From: Atriophallophorus winterbourni | Lineage: Eukaryota; Platyhelminthes; Trematoda; Plagiorchiida; Microphallidae | Reading direction: 5' to 3' | Assembly: GCA_013407085.1 (NCBI GenBank) | Contig: JACCGJ010001801.1 | Span: 124,001-188,000, forward strand | DNA: 64,000 nucleotides | In this document: in pieces, positions 11,808 through 23,860 of the stretch | How the letters are laid out: the number at the start of each line of letters is the position of its first letter | How positions within the stretch are numbered: the first letter of the stretch is position 1 | Notes under the pieces: model-generated | Database searches by the model: none | Told to the model about the DNA's origin: nothing | Seen by the model: only the letters and a program-made list of their open reading frames with translations | Made by a program: the position numbers and the translations under genes

Positions 11808-12565
11808 TCACATCAGTGCCGTGCGCCATATTGTGGAGATTTCTGCCCCATCCACCTTATTGACCGCAAGTCTACCTGCCTTGGCAATTTCGAGAGCCTC
11901 CGCACGTAGGCGTTCGCTATATGGTTTAATACCGCGTCTCAATATTTCCACATTGTCTAGATCGACGCTGTTGCCAATATCTAAAACGTGCTCCGCCAAG
12001 GCGTAATCACGAATAAGGGATTGATATTCCCTCGCATCCCGAGACTGTCTCCGGACACGCTTTCTGTGTTCGTTGATTCTGGTATGAATTTCCCTGGAAG
12101 TCTGCCCTATGTAAACACCTGAACAGTCCTTACAGTTGATTCTGTAGATGCTATTCGTAAAGCTAGATAATGGCGTCTTATCCATGAGGTGCATGAGAAC
12201 CGAACAGACAGTTTTTCCTTTCTTATAAGTTACGCGTATGTCCGCTTGGTTCAAGATTATACTTATCGCTTCAGATGTGAATTTTACATACGGTGTACAA
12301 ACTGTATCTCGCCAATTTTCTCCGATTTTTCTGACGGGTATTTTACCTTCATCAATTGGTGTTTCACAAAACTTTTTGGATAACCGTGGTCTATGAGCCT
12401 TTGGCTCGCTTCACGGTGCGCCTGTTTTCGATCTCTTTCATCGCTGCACTGGTGTTCTATATTAGGGAAAATGGAACAAGCTATGGACCTGAAGACCTGT
12501 CTTGGATGAGCGGAAGTGTATCGTTGTACAGCATCTGTATCGATAGATCTCCGATAGACAGACGA
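11808..12565 (-). mobile_element. Penelope-like element, C-terminal part with GIY-YIG endonuclease (5'-truncated)
   Basis: A 148-codon open frame (11808-12254) reads VYIGQTSREIHTRINEHRKRVRR and then a conserved tail. This is the GIY-YIG nuclease domain placed after the reverse transcriptase in Penelope elements. Upstream, other frames give SIDTDAVQRYTSAHPRQVF and SQRLIDHGYPKSFVKH, the RT-to-endonuclease linker that is also found in the second copy at 22.3-22.5 kb. At least one frameshift near 12.3 kb separates the parts. The RT catalytic core is missing. Product if active: RT-endonuclease for target-primed retrotransposition. Confidence 0.85.
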
Positions 12566-12599
12566 TTTAGCTTGAGTTTATTTTGATTAATAAATGCCT

Positions 12600-12715
12600 T
12601 TCAAGCATTCAAGGATTAATGGTTTAAAAAGTTATTACTTTACAGCACCACAGGATAACGGTATGAATAAAATTATTAAAAATACAATAGTATAAAATCC
12701 ACGGGACGTCCGAAA
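12600..12715 (-). mobile_element. CR1/jockey-like LINE 3' end, inverted relative to its neighbour
   Basis: This is the reverse complement of the 3' end of the LINE that ends at 13970: the ACCACAGGAT(A/G)ACGGTA block at 12648 matches TACCGTCATCCTGTGGT at 13906, with flanks shared for about 100 bp. It is a 5'-truncated copy on the minus strand, so the two copies form tail-outside inverted repeats. Confidence 0.7.
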
Positions 12716-12775
12716 GTTCACAATATGTCAACGTCTTGGTGGCTATTAATAATGATCAGTATACAATTAACTATA

Positions 12776-13970
12776 TTATACGTCTGTTACCTAGACATTT
12801 CGAAAGCTTTTGACAAAGTCAATCATCTTCTTCAAAAACTGATGCGTTCAGGAATATGTGATCCACTCCTCTCATGGTTGTGCGACTATCTGTCAGATCG
12901 AGACGCCCGAGTTAAAGTTAACGGAGCGCTATCCTAAACGTTCAAAACCACCAGTGGAGTCCCACAAGGGTCTGTGCTAGGCCCGCTCCTCTTTCTGTTG
13001 TACATAAATGATTCCCCCCCTCATATCGTCCAAAATGGTCCTGTTCGCGGATGATATGAAAATTTGGACGACAATAAGTTCTGCAGAGGATTGTGAGAAA
13101 CTGCAAACGGATTTGGACAGCGTGTCGAATTGGGCGGCCATGAATGACATGTCATTCAACATACAGAAATGTAAGATGCTCCATCTTGGCAAGAATGTTC
13201 CTTGGTGATATCGATTGGGAACTGAAAACCTAGCATGGAGCTCGTTAGAAAAAGATCTTGGAGTGTGGATTAGCGGGAACCTGAAGAGCACGGCGCACTG
13301 CCAGAACACATATCGACGGGCAAACAGATTGTTGGGTATCTTTCGAAGAATATTTGGAAGATTCTCTCTGGTAACGTTACCAAGGATAATGAATGTCTTC
13401 CTTCACCCTACAATGGAGTATGCGGTAGAGGTCTGGGCTCCTTGGCTGCGAAAGTATATTGCTCTCTTCGATAAAATCTATCATAGAGCAACAAAGTTAG
13501 TGATGGGTCTTCGCAATGTTCCGTACACCGAAAGATTGCGACGTCTGGGTCTATGCGACTTTACCCAAAGAAGGATACGACGCGATATTATTCTGACTTA
13601 TAGAATTGTGTCTACCGAAGGACATCCACTAAAACACTTGCTTGATGTGTGTGATGGGAAAGTGACACGCGGACATACCTTATCCCTTTACGTCCCAAGT
13701 TCCCGTATTGACTGTCGGCGCCATTTTTCCGCCATACGTGCTTTATTTCTTTGGAATCCCATAACCCAACATGTGGTGGACTCTACTTGCCTGGCGGCGT
13801 TTAAAGTGAAATTGGACTTACATATGCAAAAGAATAACATTCGTGAGCCTTACATTTGATATTCTCTATTGCTTTTATACTATTGTATTTTTCATGTTTT
13901 ATTAATACCGTCATCCTGTGGTGTTGTACAGTATTAACTTTTTTAACCATAAATCTTTGAATTTGAATTT
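12776..13970 (+). mobile_element. CR1/jockey-like LINE, reverse transcriptase to 3' tail (5'-truncated, frameshifted)
   Basis: The RT motifs come in order: [30 protein letters not shown] and LFADDMKIW, which holds the catalytic F-A-D-D. Then a long open frame of 214 codons (13215-13859) covers the thumb and C-terminal region (EYAVEVWAPW, IYHRATKLVMGLRNVPYTERLRRLGL). A stop near 12936, a frameshift near 13010 and a stop near 13205 kill it. The 3' end is a short TTTGAA repeat. Related copies are at 4.97, 17.8, 30.8 and 42.9 kb. Confidence 0.9.
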
Positions 13971-15320
13971 GACCCTAAAACTTATCTTACTTATCGGAGA
14001 TTTAATGTGTGTCATGCACTGCAATCACGAATCTTATTCTCGGACGAGTGTTTACTGTTCAAAATTTGAACGTAAAAGTTAAAATAATGTGTTTGTCCAA
14101 GATAACAGTGTCACAGATTAAGGAAGCAAATCAACACGGACACTATCACGACAATCTTGATGATCATTAGGCCAAAGTCTCTTCCTGACCGTGTATGGGT
14201 AATCGGAGCCAAAACTAACGGATTCACTGTATAAAGTGTTGCAATTAGGGAGTCGACTTTGGGCTAGATGGCACCTATGGCAGAGATGTGCACAAAATAG
14301 ACATCTGATTGAAACGTTGTAGGGGAAAGCGCCGGCTAGACAAATCTGGTGCAGTTGAACTGCAGACAAGTGAGCATGTAGACAACATATAAACAGTGCT
14401 GGTGTATCCAGAAATCGAACTTTTGAAAGAAACAAACTAAATATTGCTGCGTTAGTTGGAGATGTAGGGAAACAGAATGTGCTTGAGACCTACATCTTTT
14501 TCAATATGAACCTAAGAAGAACAAAATAATTTGATTTCCAGATTAAGATAAACGAATATCTTTAGTTTGGAACGAAATAAATTGCAAGCTATTTCAGAAC
14601 ACCTGATTAACGCCAAATGCCACACATTATTATAAAATAATCCGAAATTTCAAAATAATCCATACGAGATTGTATCATTTTCTTAAAATCATTCCGATTC
14701 GACGCGATTTTATAAATTTATTGAATTATTGTCACGCTATCATAACATAATTTCTCTCCCTCGAATACTTTAGAGTGTTGAACATTGCAGCGATTATTGT
14801 TGACTGAACCGAAAAAATCTACACAAAATGCGCTCACATAATTGCCATCATGAGATAAGTTGTAGCACTGGGATTATTTATCCGTCCTTTGCTAGACGCC
14901 TCAATGCATTTGAAGTCTAACAATCTACAATAACGATCCCAAACCATTTTATTGTCAGAACTCAAAAGAGATTATGAGGGGATTATTTTCTGTTAATATC
15001 TGATAAATACCAGAAATCATAACCAAATTTCATTGTAACAGAGAATAAAGTTTATTAGTATTAAAATGAAACGATAACATTAAAATGGTACATATTCTAA
15101 TGGTATGGTTGCCTGATATATGCTGGCTTAGTAAACTATGAAATTAATAAAAAAAGACATTTTTAGATAACAAATTCTCTCAAAATTTTATCATGAGATA
15201 AATATTTCTGACAACGTTTTAAAAGCAGTAGATAAGTTTTTTATAATAATTTTTGTGATATTAAGTTCATAACAACATACGCACGCACAGTGATGGCAAG
15301 CGTTTAAACCTTAGCCACTT
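13971..15320. other. Intergenic, nothing recognised
   Basis: AT-rich. A 105-codon minus-strand ORF at 14118-14435 has no recognisable domain. Confidence 0.4.
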
Positions 15321-15324
15321 GAGA

Positions 15325-16590
15325 GCGCACAAACCAAGGTACAGGATGTGCTAATACATGACCTTCTGTTCGCCGACGATGCAGCCATCATTACTCACTC
15401 CTAAGAACCCATGCTTTCGCTAATGGACAGTTTTTCGTCGGCATGAAAATAATTTTGGCTAAAAACCAGTATTAGCAAGACCAAAGTCCTTGGTCAAGGG
15501 ATTGCATTGCATCCAATCATCGCTGCTGGAAATTGTTAGCTTGAGCCATTACGGCATTTCACATATCTTGTTTCAACCATGGCGGATAACTCCGTGATAG
15601 ACACAGATTGATAAACGGATTGACAGGCCAGCATTAAAAAGGATGCATTAAATGACTTTATTCTTTTCGAAGTAACGGCATGATATAACCAAACAATGTT
15701 TACGAAAAAAGACGTAAAATACCTGAAGTTGAAAATTTATTGGGATGATGCGAATTGCAAGTTTTCACGTCAACTCTGGGGCAGATTGGGTTACATCACA
15801 TATTTCTATCGTAATTTAGAGGTGCGAAATGCATTGTTGATAATTGCTAATCGCGAGCTTTGGGGTGATATGCTGAACATCACCATCCGTCACAACACTA
15901 AAGCAATAAACGACGAAAAGACCGACGACGTCCATACAAAAATGCTGGTATACAGCTCGTGCGTACTAAATGTTTTAATGTACGGCATTGAAACACTGGA
16001 CCATCCCCGCAAGATACTAACGGAAGTTGTATACTTTCATTTACGAAGCATTTGTTTTTTCTTGAACATATTGTGGATGGAAAAATATCGAAATATAGTC
16101 TACAGATCGTGTTCACCTTACTACGACAACGCCGCTACGGTTGGTTGGTCACGTCTAGAGTATGGAAAATGGTCGTATTCCGAAAGATCCGCTCTATTGT
16201 GGGTTGAAATCAGGAAGTCGACCATTGGGTAGACCCCATTTGCGGTACAAATACGTTTGCAATAGAGATATGTGAGATCTTGGCATTGAACCCGCGAGAA
16301 GTGGAAGAACTTGCTTCCGACCGCTCACATTGGAGGCATTGTGTTAAGCGTCGTCTGCAAGTTGTAGAGTAGCGGATACAGCTCATGTTTGGTGAACGCT
16401 GATCCTGCCACCGGCGTGCAACTGACACCGCCTATCGCTGCGAGCGCTGCGAAAGAGATTGTTCATTCCGAATCGGATTGTTTGGTCATTCGAAAAGCAG
16501 TGGAGCATGAAAACATCATTCGTTTGTGATGTACATCCATGGTCGACATCGCCCGAAGGAGGCCATAAACAAGAACAACAATAAACGCGT
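15325..16590 (+). mobile_element. RTE-like LINE, 3' half with RT core (degenerate)
   Basis: Starts with LLFADDAAIITHS (RT catalytic A-D-D) and TSISKTKVLGQGI. The 178-codon open frame 15696-16232 includes KMLVYSSCVLNVLMYGIETL and FHLRSICFFLNI, the usual post-RT segment of these LINEs. Then a GRPHLRYK-like segment, ELASDRSHWRHCVKRRLQ and a zinc-finger segment follow. It ends GAAGGAGGCCATAAACAAGA, so the CAA tail is mutated. Many stops are present. Confidence 0.85.
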
Positions 16591-17824
16591 TCAATGAATT
16601 GGCGTTAGCTTATGTTTTGCGATTCGTGGAAAAACATTAATAGCATCGGAAGGGTTAATCTCGAGGATGAAACAGAAAACAAACGACAAGTTAAAGTCGG
16701 GGGGGGGACGTGGATAATAGAATTCAAGACACGATAAGCGGATCGGCCTCAATTTGCACGGCGTAATCCTTCTAATCTTTGCCCCTTTTACTACAATACA
16801 TTGAAGTTTGTGATGTGCGTAGAGGAAATTTCTGTTTATCTGCCGCACTCGTTTCCCTAATATGTTTTCTCCATTTGCATTTGTAGTTTTTATGACTACC
16901 GCAGCTAAACTTCGATATTTTAAGCTTTTGAATTACAAAGCCATATTTTTACATTCTTATGGAAACTTGCTCGGGATAAATGCCCTTCTCGACTTGGAAT
17001 CGTGATAAAAATAGCATAAACAGATCGTTTTAAACTAACAAGCGGTTGAAAAATCAACGTTAGGGACGGTAACTTCAAAGCCTGCACAAAATGTCGGCCA
17101 GTTACATAACTCGAAGTCCATAACTTCGGAATGTTCAAACAATTTCGTCTTTTGTGCTACTATTCTTGGCTCGTTTAAAACCGTTTCGCAACAGGAATGC
17201 ATAACAATGGAATCCAGCACACAAAGTGCACTCCATCATACTTATAACCAAAATCGATGAATTTCATTAGGATGTAGCCTTATATAGACCAATATTATAT
17301 ATAACTTTGGTGATTGCAATATTACTTTATGGGAGTGTATATTGCATAGTTTTATCCGAAGGCAAATGATAGTTTTACATCCTCTTTATTGCGCATCACA
17401 CCTAACATTTTGTAGCTAAACTTTAAGAAGTCTGAGGTCAAAAAACGTGTATTCGAAAGGTGCAGACATTTGGGCAATCACCAGGCGACGTCCCTCGATT
17501 GTTTTAACAGGATCTGCGAATAACACGCAAACAGCTACCAACCCGCGTCGGCTGACGTGAACTTCAATAAAGGTGGAAGTTCTGTGCTGAACGTGAAATA
17601 GCGGTTCAGATTTGGCTGCCATGCAAGCGATGCGGCCAATGGTATGCTAAGAGAAAAGGATTGCACAATTTTGAAACGCCAGCTCCTGCAATGTACACTT
17701 TTCTTTCGTAAGTGTGAGAGTACAACAATTGATAACAAGTGCAGTGGACAGCGACGAGCAGAATAACTGAGTCAAAGTTCCGGATAGAAATTGGGCACAA
17801 TGCTTGAGTATATTTGGGGTTATT
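16591..17824. other. Intergenic, nothing recognised
   Basis: Several overlapping ORFs of 60-85 codons, none with a recognised domain. A run of nine G lies near 16700. Confidence 0.4.
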
Positions 17825-20125
17825 TTATCCTAACCAGGTGATATTCTGGGATTCAACGATAGTAGAGTTCCCAGCAACTCTTCTTCGGTAATGAATATTG
17901 TGTCCAATGGTACCGGATGCGTTATTACTGGATACAATTGTATATCCAGGGTTTCCTTCTGACAAAACATTGTAGCATAATAATTTACTAGAATATCCGC
18001 GGTATCAGCTGCATTTCTGATCATTCCAGAGTACGTCCGTAAGGCCGCAACTCCTGGTTTCACTGAACACTGCTTGTTAACAATCTGGTAAAGGAGCTTT
18101 GGATTTCGCTGCATTTTAGACAATATATCAGCTTGATACTGTATTTTGTCTCCAGCATTAAGTTTAGTAACGTGGTTTCTAAGTGTTCGCACCGTCTTCC
18201 ATGTGATTTCGGTGGTTAACCGGCGATGGTTCCTCCCAGCTATATTTCCCATTTTAATCCATTTCCGAGTGCGACTGCGAATTTTAAATCCGAATGCATT
18301 TCCAAACTGTTCAGGTACGAATGCTGAGTTAAACGTGGTCAAAATGCTGGACACGGGGTCCTTAATTTGCTCATCATTAATCAAACATAGGGCATTCGAT
18401 AATTCAAATAGGCATACCATTCTAATGATTTTTGTTGTAGCGTTTGTTCGCTCTGCTCGACATAGGTAGTCGAAATTCACGACCAAATGGTCGCTCGAAC
18501 CTAGCCAACAATCGTATATAATGTTTTCTTCAGTTGTCAAGGTCAGATCTAGAATTGAAGGCATACCTGTCCCCCTGTATCTTGTATTGCTTTCCAAGTG
18601 ATTATGAAAAGGAATATCTTCAAGTGCTGCTTCCAGATGGCAGCAGTGGAGGTCTCAGAAATTTTGTTAGTCTTCAGCAAGTTAGGCAGATTAAAGTCTC
18701 CATGATCAAGTTTCCTGTGCAATTTCTCGAGGCAATAAAGCGTAGCTTATTAAACATAGTCGTATTATAAAATTCCGGGGCTGCTGGTGGACGATAAATT
18801 ACCCAGATTGTGCCATCTTCGCCAGTAGTCGGTGTCAACAAGCACTATAGCGTGTCCTGATGCATCAAGTCGGAATTCGTGAGTTCTGTGCATTTGAGTC
18901 TCTAATCATAATGGAGTGCCACACTTCCTTCACGCCAACAACCTCTAACTCACAATCGTGGATTTCCGGGTTAAGTAAAGTTTCGGACATTGGAATAGAT
19001 TCATCCAAGAACAGTTTTGGTAAGTGAAGATTGATGGTGTTGTGTGATGACATAATCTGAGACAACCGTCATTGTCGGGCCGACTCCGGAAAAGTCGGCA
19101 CTTCTCTGTTTTTTGAAAGGTTCAGAAGCTTATCGGTCTTTCCAGGTTGAGAGGCACAAATCGAATTATATTTTTGACCAAAATAGATTGCTATATCTGG
19201 ATTCAGCCCACACACAGGAGTCATTCGGGGTGGCTTTGCCCTTTATTGCTGATTGTGTCCGAGCTGAAGATTCATTTCTTGTACTAGTTAATAGAGCTTC
19301 ATCAATTGGATGCGGAGTGGGCTGCATTTATATCAGTATTTCAGTAATTACTAAGGATTACACCTTTTGTGGTTTTGTGTTTCCAGCATTTCCAGTTGGA
19401 ACGTACACTATTAACCATGATACTCATCAGGAAATTTATTTTTAGTGTACGTGGCCCATTACATTTGTAATTAGCTTCGGAAGGCAGTCTGAGAGTATCA
19501 ACTACAACGGCCTTTTGATAAAAATTGTATTAACCAGAAAGCTCCATTACCAGTAGTCATACTCAGCTCGCTAGTTAGCCTCAGGATTTCATGCCAGGTC
19601 TGGAACTCCTCTGTTAGCACCATAGAATATCAGCATGAATACGAATATTCAGTGAATTGTTAGACCGAAGTAGGTAAGAACTTAGTAGAACGTTTTCTAG
19701 GTCACGCTCATTTTCTACACTCTGGGTTTATCCTGAAGAGGTGAATCACACCGTCTAGTTAAACGAGTCAATTCTAATGGCACTACAGTTCCAAGTCTCA
19801 TAATTCCACACAATACCCTCCATTCTTCTTCAATGTGTTTTTGAGGGTCTTTGAAGAGGGTGCATTCAGGCTCTGGAATGTCAGTACATATGACACTCAA
19901 GGAGTGTGCCTTACGATTGGTGGAAATGTTATTTCGTTTAACTAAATCATTATCTGTATTTGAATTAGTTGGTTGTTTAACGGCTTGCTTTTTATACGGA
20001 TTGCTTTGAATTTTGTTTCAGACCCTTCCAAAGCACGCGGATCATGGAAAATGCTGAGTTGTTCTGAATTTATAGGCCGAATGTCTCTATGCTGATCAAC
20101 GCATTTGATGATGGTCGCATCCAAT
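17825..20125 (-). mobile_element. CR1/jockey-like LINE, ORF1 end plus endonuclease region (3'-truncated)
   Basis: Read on the minus strand from 20125 downward. First comes an ORF1-like segment with EEWRVLCGIMRLGTVVPLEL followed by TRLTRR and KPRV, typical of LINE ORF1 proteins. Then the apurinic-like endonuclease appears: WVIYRPPAAPEFYN, GDFNLPNLLKTN, and SILDLTLTTEENIIYDCWLG with SSDHLVVNF. Last is a 255-codon open frame (17830-18597) covering the endonuclease end and the linker up to LLSLNPRISPG, just before the RT. No RT follows, so the 3' part is lost. Frames break between segments. Confidence 0.8.
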
Positions 20126-20920
20126 GAAACTATTAGAGATATTTTTCAACAGCAGGCCGATAACAGTAATAAAAGCGTTGACATCCCGACTTGCTGTCAC
20201 TTTAATTTGCCTTTCTCCCCACGCTGAATTCACCAATCCGACATTATTTCCCTATAGGCGAGCGAATATTAATATAATCCACGTCAATCAAGCACCGTTC
20301 CGGATGCTTCCTTAAACATTCATTTGAGTAAACACGACCTACCCGGAGTCGAATTGAATCAACTAGAACGTTGACATAAGAATAAGTTTGTATGATGTAC
20401 ATACGTAGCATCACAATCTGGTTAAATCCGACGAGGTTCTGTCAGTTTGCGTGGTGCTTGAGGTGAGCAGAGAAAATTTTCAGGTCTCTCCATTCATCTT
20501 TTGAACAATTATGACCTCAAATTAAATATAGTCAGACAGTTTTTTTCAAAATTTTCTGTCATATTTAGTCATGTGTATGTTATTACCTCTCATTGGCCGA
20601 TACATTACATTTATTCAGAAATCCTTCTCATTGGTCTTGCTCAAAATTATTTCATTAACTTTCCACGTACCGTTTATAATCACATGTGAACTCGGTCCCC
20701 AGGTGCAAGCAGCACACATTATGGAACGGATCAAACCATTTAATACCAAGCACACTCATCCAAAAATCAATTCTCTGGTTAATCCAAACGCTGGACCGAA
20801 ATATTACCATTTCTCCTTCTCGCTAATCGCACCAGCACTTGAAGAATATGTTGATTGCTCTGCCGCTGAAATGTTTTATGGTAGCAGCCTGACTATTCTT
20901 TTTGAATTTACGAAGGAAAA
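20126..20920. other. Unassigned sequence before the assembly gap
   Basis: I see no clear domain up to the gap. The 5' part of the Penelope-like element that emerges after the gap may start here or inside the gap. Confidence 0.4.
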
Positions 20921-21920
20921 NNNNNNNNNNNNNNNNNNNNNNNNNNNNNNNNNNNNNNNNNNNNNNNNNNNNNNNNNNNNNNNNNNNNNNNNNNNNNNNN
21001 NNNNNNNNNNNNNNNNNNNNNNNNNNNNNNNNNNNNNNNNNNNNNNNNNNNNNNNNNNNNNNNNNNNNNNNNNNNNNNNNNNNNNNNNNNNNNNNNNNNN
21101 NNNNNNNNNNNNNNNNNNNNNNNNNNNNNNNNNNNNNNNNNNNNNNNNNNNNNNNNNNNNNNNNNNNNNNNNNNNNNNNNNNNNNNNNNNNNNNNNNNNN
21201 NNNNNNNNNNNNNNNNNNNNNNNNNNNNNNNNNNNNNNNNNNNNNNNNNNNNNNNNNNNNNNNNNNNNNNNNNNNNNNNNNNNNNNNNNNNNNNNNNNNN
21301 NNNNNNNNNNNNNNNNNNNNNNNNNNNNNNNNNNNNNNNNNNNNNNNNNNNNNNNNNNNNNNNNNNNNNNNNNNNNNNNNNNNNNNNNNNNNNNNNNNNN
21401 NNNNNNNNNNNNNNNNNNNNNNNNNNNNNNNNNNNNNNNNNNNNNNNNNNNNNNNNNNNNNNNNNNNNNNNNNNNNNNNNNNNNNNNNNNNNNNNNNNNN
21501 NNNNNNNNNNNNNNNNNNNNNNNNNNNNNNNNNNNNNNNNNNNNNNNNNNNNNNNNNNNNNNNNNNNNNNNNNNNNNNNNNNNNNNNNNNNNNNNNNNNN
21601 NNNNNNNNNNNNNNNNNNNNNNNNNNNNNNNNNNNNNNNNNNNNNNNNNNNNNNNNNNNNNNNNNNNNNNNNNNNNNNNNNNNNNNNNNNNNNNNNNNNN
21701 NNNNNNNNNNNNNNNNNNNNNNNNNNNNNNNNNNNNNNNNNNNNNNNNNNNNNNNNNNNNNNNNNNNNNNNNNNNNNNNNNNNNNNNNNNNNNNNNNNNN
21801 NNNNNNNNNNNNNNNNNNNNNNNNNNNNNNNNNNNNNNNNNNNNNNNNNNNNNNNNNNNNNNNNNNNNNNNNNNNNNNNNNNNNNNNNNNNNNNNNNNNN
21901 NNNNNNNNNNNNNNNNNNNN
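20921..21920. other. Assembly gap (1000 N)
   Basis: Exactly 1000 N, a conventional placeholder length, so the true size is unknown. The long open frames spanning it are artefacts. Confidence 1.
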
Positions 21921-23100
21921 CCGATATGACATACACGGATCGCACCAACTTGAGTGTACAACAAATCATCAACAGTGTAGCAATTTTTCTAAATATGAAC
22001 CACTTCTTATTTAATGGACAGCTATACAAGCAAAACGACGGTTTAGCGATTGGCTCACCCATTTCTCCAGTGCTGGCGAATATGTACATGGAGCACTTCG
22101 AATAGATAGCTTTGAGAAACGGAGCGTTATAACCAAAGATATGGTGGCGCTATGTCGATGATACATTCGTCATCATAAAGAGAAACAGATTAGAAGCATT
22201 TCATAGTTATCTCAATAGTTTCAATCCGAAAATCCAGGGCACAAAAAGAAACCGAGTCTACGGAAGGGACACTTCCGTTCTTGGACTGTCTCTCGCAAAA
22301 AGACAACGGCAAGATAAGAACAACGGTATATCGTAAGCTTATCGACACGGATGCCATTATTGCAGATTCACATCTGCGCACCCTAAAAGGGTATTTCAGT
22401 CCGTAGCAAAATCATTATTCTACAAGGTTTAGCGCCTCTGCAGCGATAATGCAGATAAGAGACGAGCTCATGGAGATGTCAGTCGCCAACTTGCTAATCA
22501 TGGTTACCCCAAGAGCTTAATTAAGCGCCAATTGAACCGAGTTAAATATCCGCAACCGAAGACGGAAAAAGTTTGGCAAGCTACGGTATTTCTACCGTAT
22601 GTGAAAAGTGCCTCCGAAAGAATAAGTCTAAACTTGAATAACGCAGGTATTAGAGTAACATATAAGGGAGGTAATAATGCATATCAAAGATAAGACTCCT
22701 ACATGTTGTGCGACGAACTGCATCTACAAAATCAAATGCAAGCGTTTCGCGGGTGTTTACATTGGGCGAACGTCTAGAAAGCCCTGCACTAGGGTAAACG
22801 AACACAGGAAACGAGTGGGAAAGCAACCCGCAATCCCAGTGAATATCAATCACTGATTCGGGATTCTGCCCTATGTGTACACGTGCTAGACACTGGAAAC
22901 AGCGTAGATCTTGATAACGTGGAAGTGATAAGACGGGGTGTGAAATCTTATAGGGAAAGACTTCAAGCCGAGGCTGTTGAAATAACAAAGGCTGGGTAGA
23001 ATGCGTTGAACAAGGTGGATGCGGCGGATATCTCAATAATCTGGCGTTCGGTTCTACAGCGGATAAGGATTAACGAAAATAACACCTAAAGCGCACATGA
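21921..23100 (+). mobile_element. Penelope-like element: reverse transcriptase and GIY-YIG endonuclease (5' end in gap)
   Basis: Directly after the gap it reads QNDGLAIGSPISPVLANMYM and then WWRYVDDTFVIIKR, the RT palm motifs of Penelope elements with the Y-V-D-D catalytic box. The linker IDTDAIIADSH and HPKRVFQSVAKSLFY follows. Then comes the GIY-YIG domain, with CIYKIKCKRFAGVYIGRTSR and VNEHRKRV. Internal stops (for example near 22103) and frameshifts show a dead copy. The 3' end carries a hammerhead-like motif at 23278-23323 on the same strand. Confidence 0.9.
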
Positions 23101-23277
23101 TTACGTAAGCAGTATGAGCAGACGCTGCTCACACCTGTACCCTTAATAAACAATTAGGGATGAACACAGCAATCAAGGGGTGTAATCAATTATCTTGATT
23201 TCCCCTGTCTAGCTTAGTTAACTCAGGATTGGCCAAGAAAATGCCAGTTAAACCTGAACACTGTTCGTACCGACACC

Positions 23278-23323
23278 CTTGGTCTGACAAAGCTTCTGTG
23301 TTCAGAAGCGAAACGTTACCAAG
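23278..23323 (+). ncRNA. Hammerhead-like ribozyme motif at the PLE 3' end
   Basis: Stem I is perfect: CTTGGT (23278-23283) pairs with ACCAAG (23318-23323). Between them are CTGACAA, a 7-bp stem II (GCTTCTG/CAGAAGC), GAAA and CGTT. The core G8 is A here, and one unpaired A precedes stem II, so this copy is probably inactive. The ACGT after GAA is self-complementary, so stem III could form between two RNAs. Hammerhead motifs in PLE terminal repeats are established; this one fits by position and strand. Confidence 0.65.
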
Positions 23324-23614
23324 ATTTACAGTATCACTTTCACTTAGCAGCGTACTAATTTTTATTTGCTTCATTTTCGTAAAAAATTAATGAGGTCCAT
23401 TAAACTGGTGAGATCCTTCGATCTAATTGGCACGGCGCTGTATAGGTGACGTGATTTCTCCGGTTTCAGTTTCAAACAATTTATGAAAGAAAATTGGGGA
23501 TAGGAAGAGGTATGAACTTGTTGGCCACCCTTGGGTAAGATTGTCACAACCAAACTGTTTAATCTCATGTGGCCACACACATTTATGTGGAAATAATTTC
23601 ATGGGCCCGAACAA

Positions 23615-23860
23615 AAATCTTCATATGCTTGCATTTTCAACACATTCACCCGACGATAGCGTTTTGTGCTAGTGTCACTTACCATGTAGGAACACTAAGA
23701 TCAAGACCCGCATGCCGTACAAAGTAGAAAAATGGTAAACACGATTTGATTTTGTAAACTACTGCTGGATAATGGTTGTCAAGACTTGTTTAATGACATG
23801 TCCAAACCCATGTAGAGGATTGACGTTAAAGTTCAATTCAAGCTTGCCATTTCTCCACCG
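23615..23860 (-). repeat. Short hammerhead-family repeat, subtype 2 (degenerate)
   Basis: Follows the order of the intact copy at 32615-32825: ATATGCTTGCATTTTCAACACA, a decayed ribozyme block, AGATCAAGACCCGCATGCCG and GGTAAACA, and a CATGTCCAAACCCATGT block. The ribozyme core is not preserved. Confidence 0.6.

Noticed and set aside
19113..19445. 110-codon plus-strand ORF
   Set aside because: It lies antisense to the CR1-like LINE (17825-20125) and is best explained as a shadow.
20571..22089. Five ORFs of 360-450 codons across the gap
   Set aside because: They consist almost wholly of unknown residues from N bases and carry no information.
22650..23036. 128-codon minus-strand ORF
   Set aside because: Antisense of the PLE GIY-YIG region.
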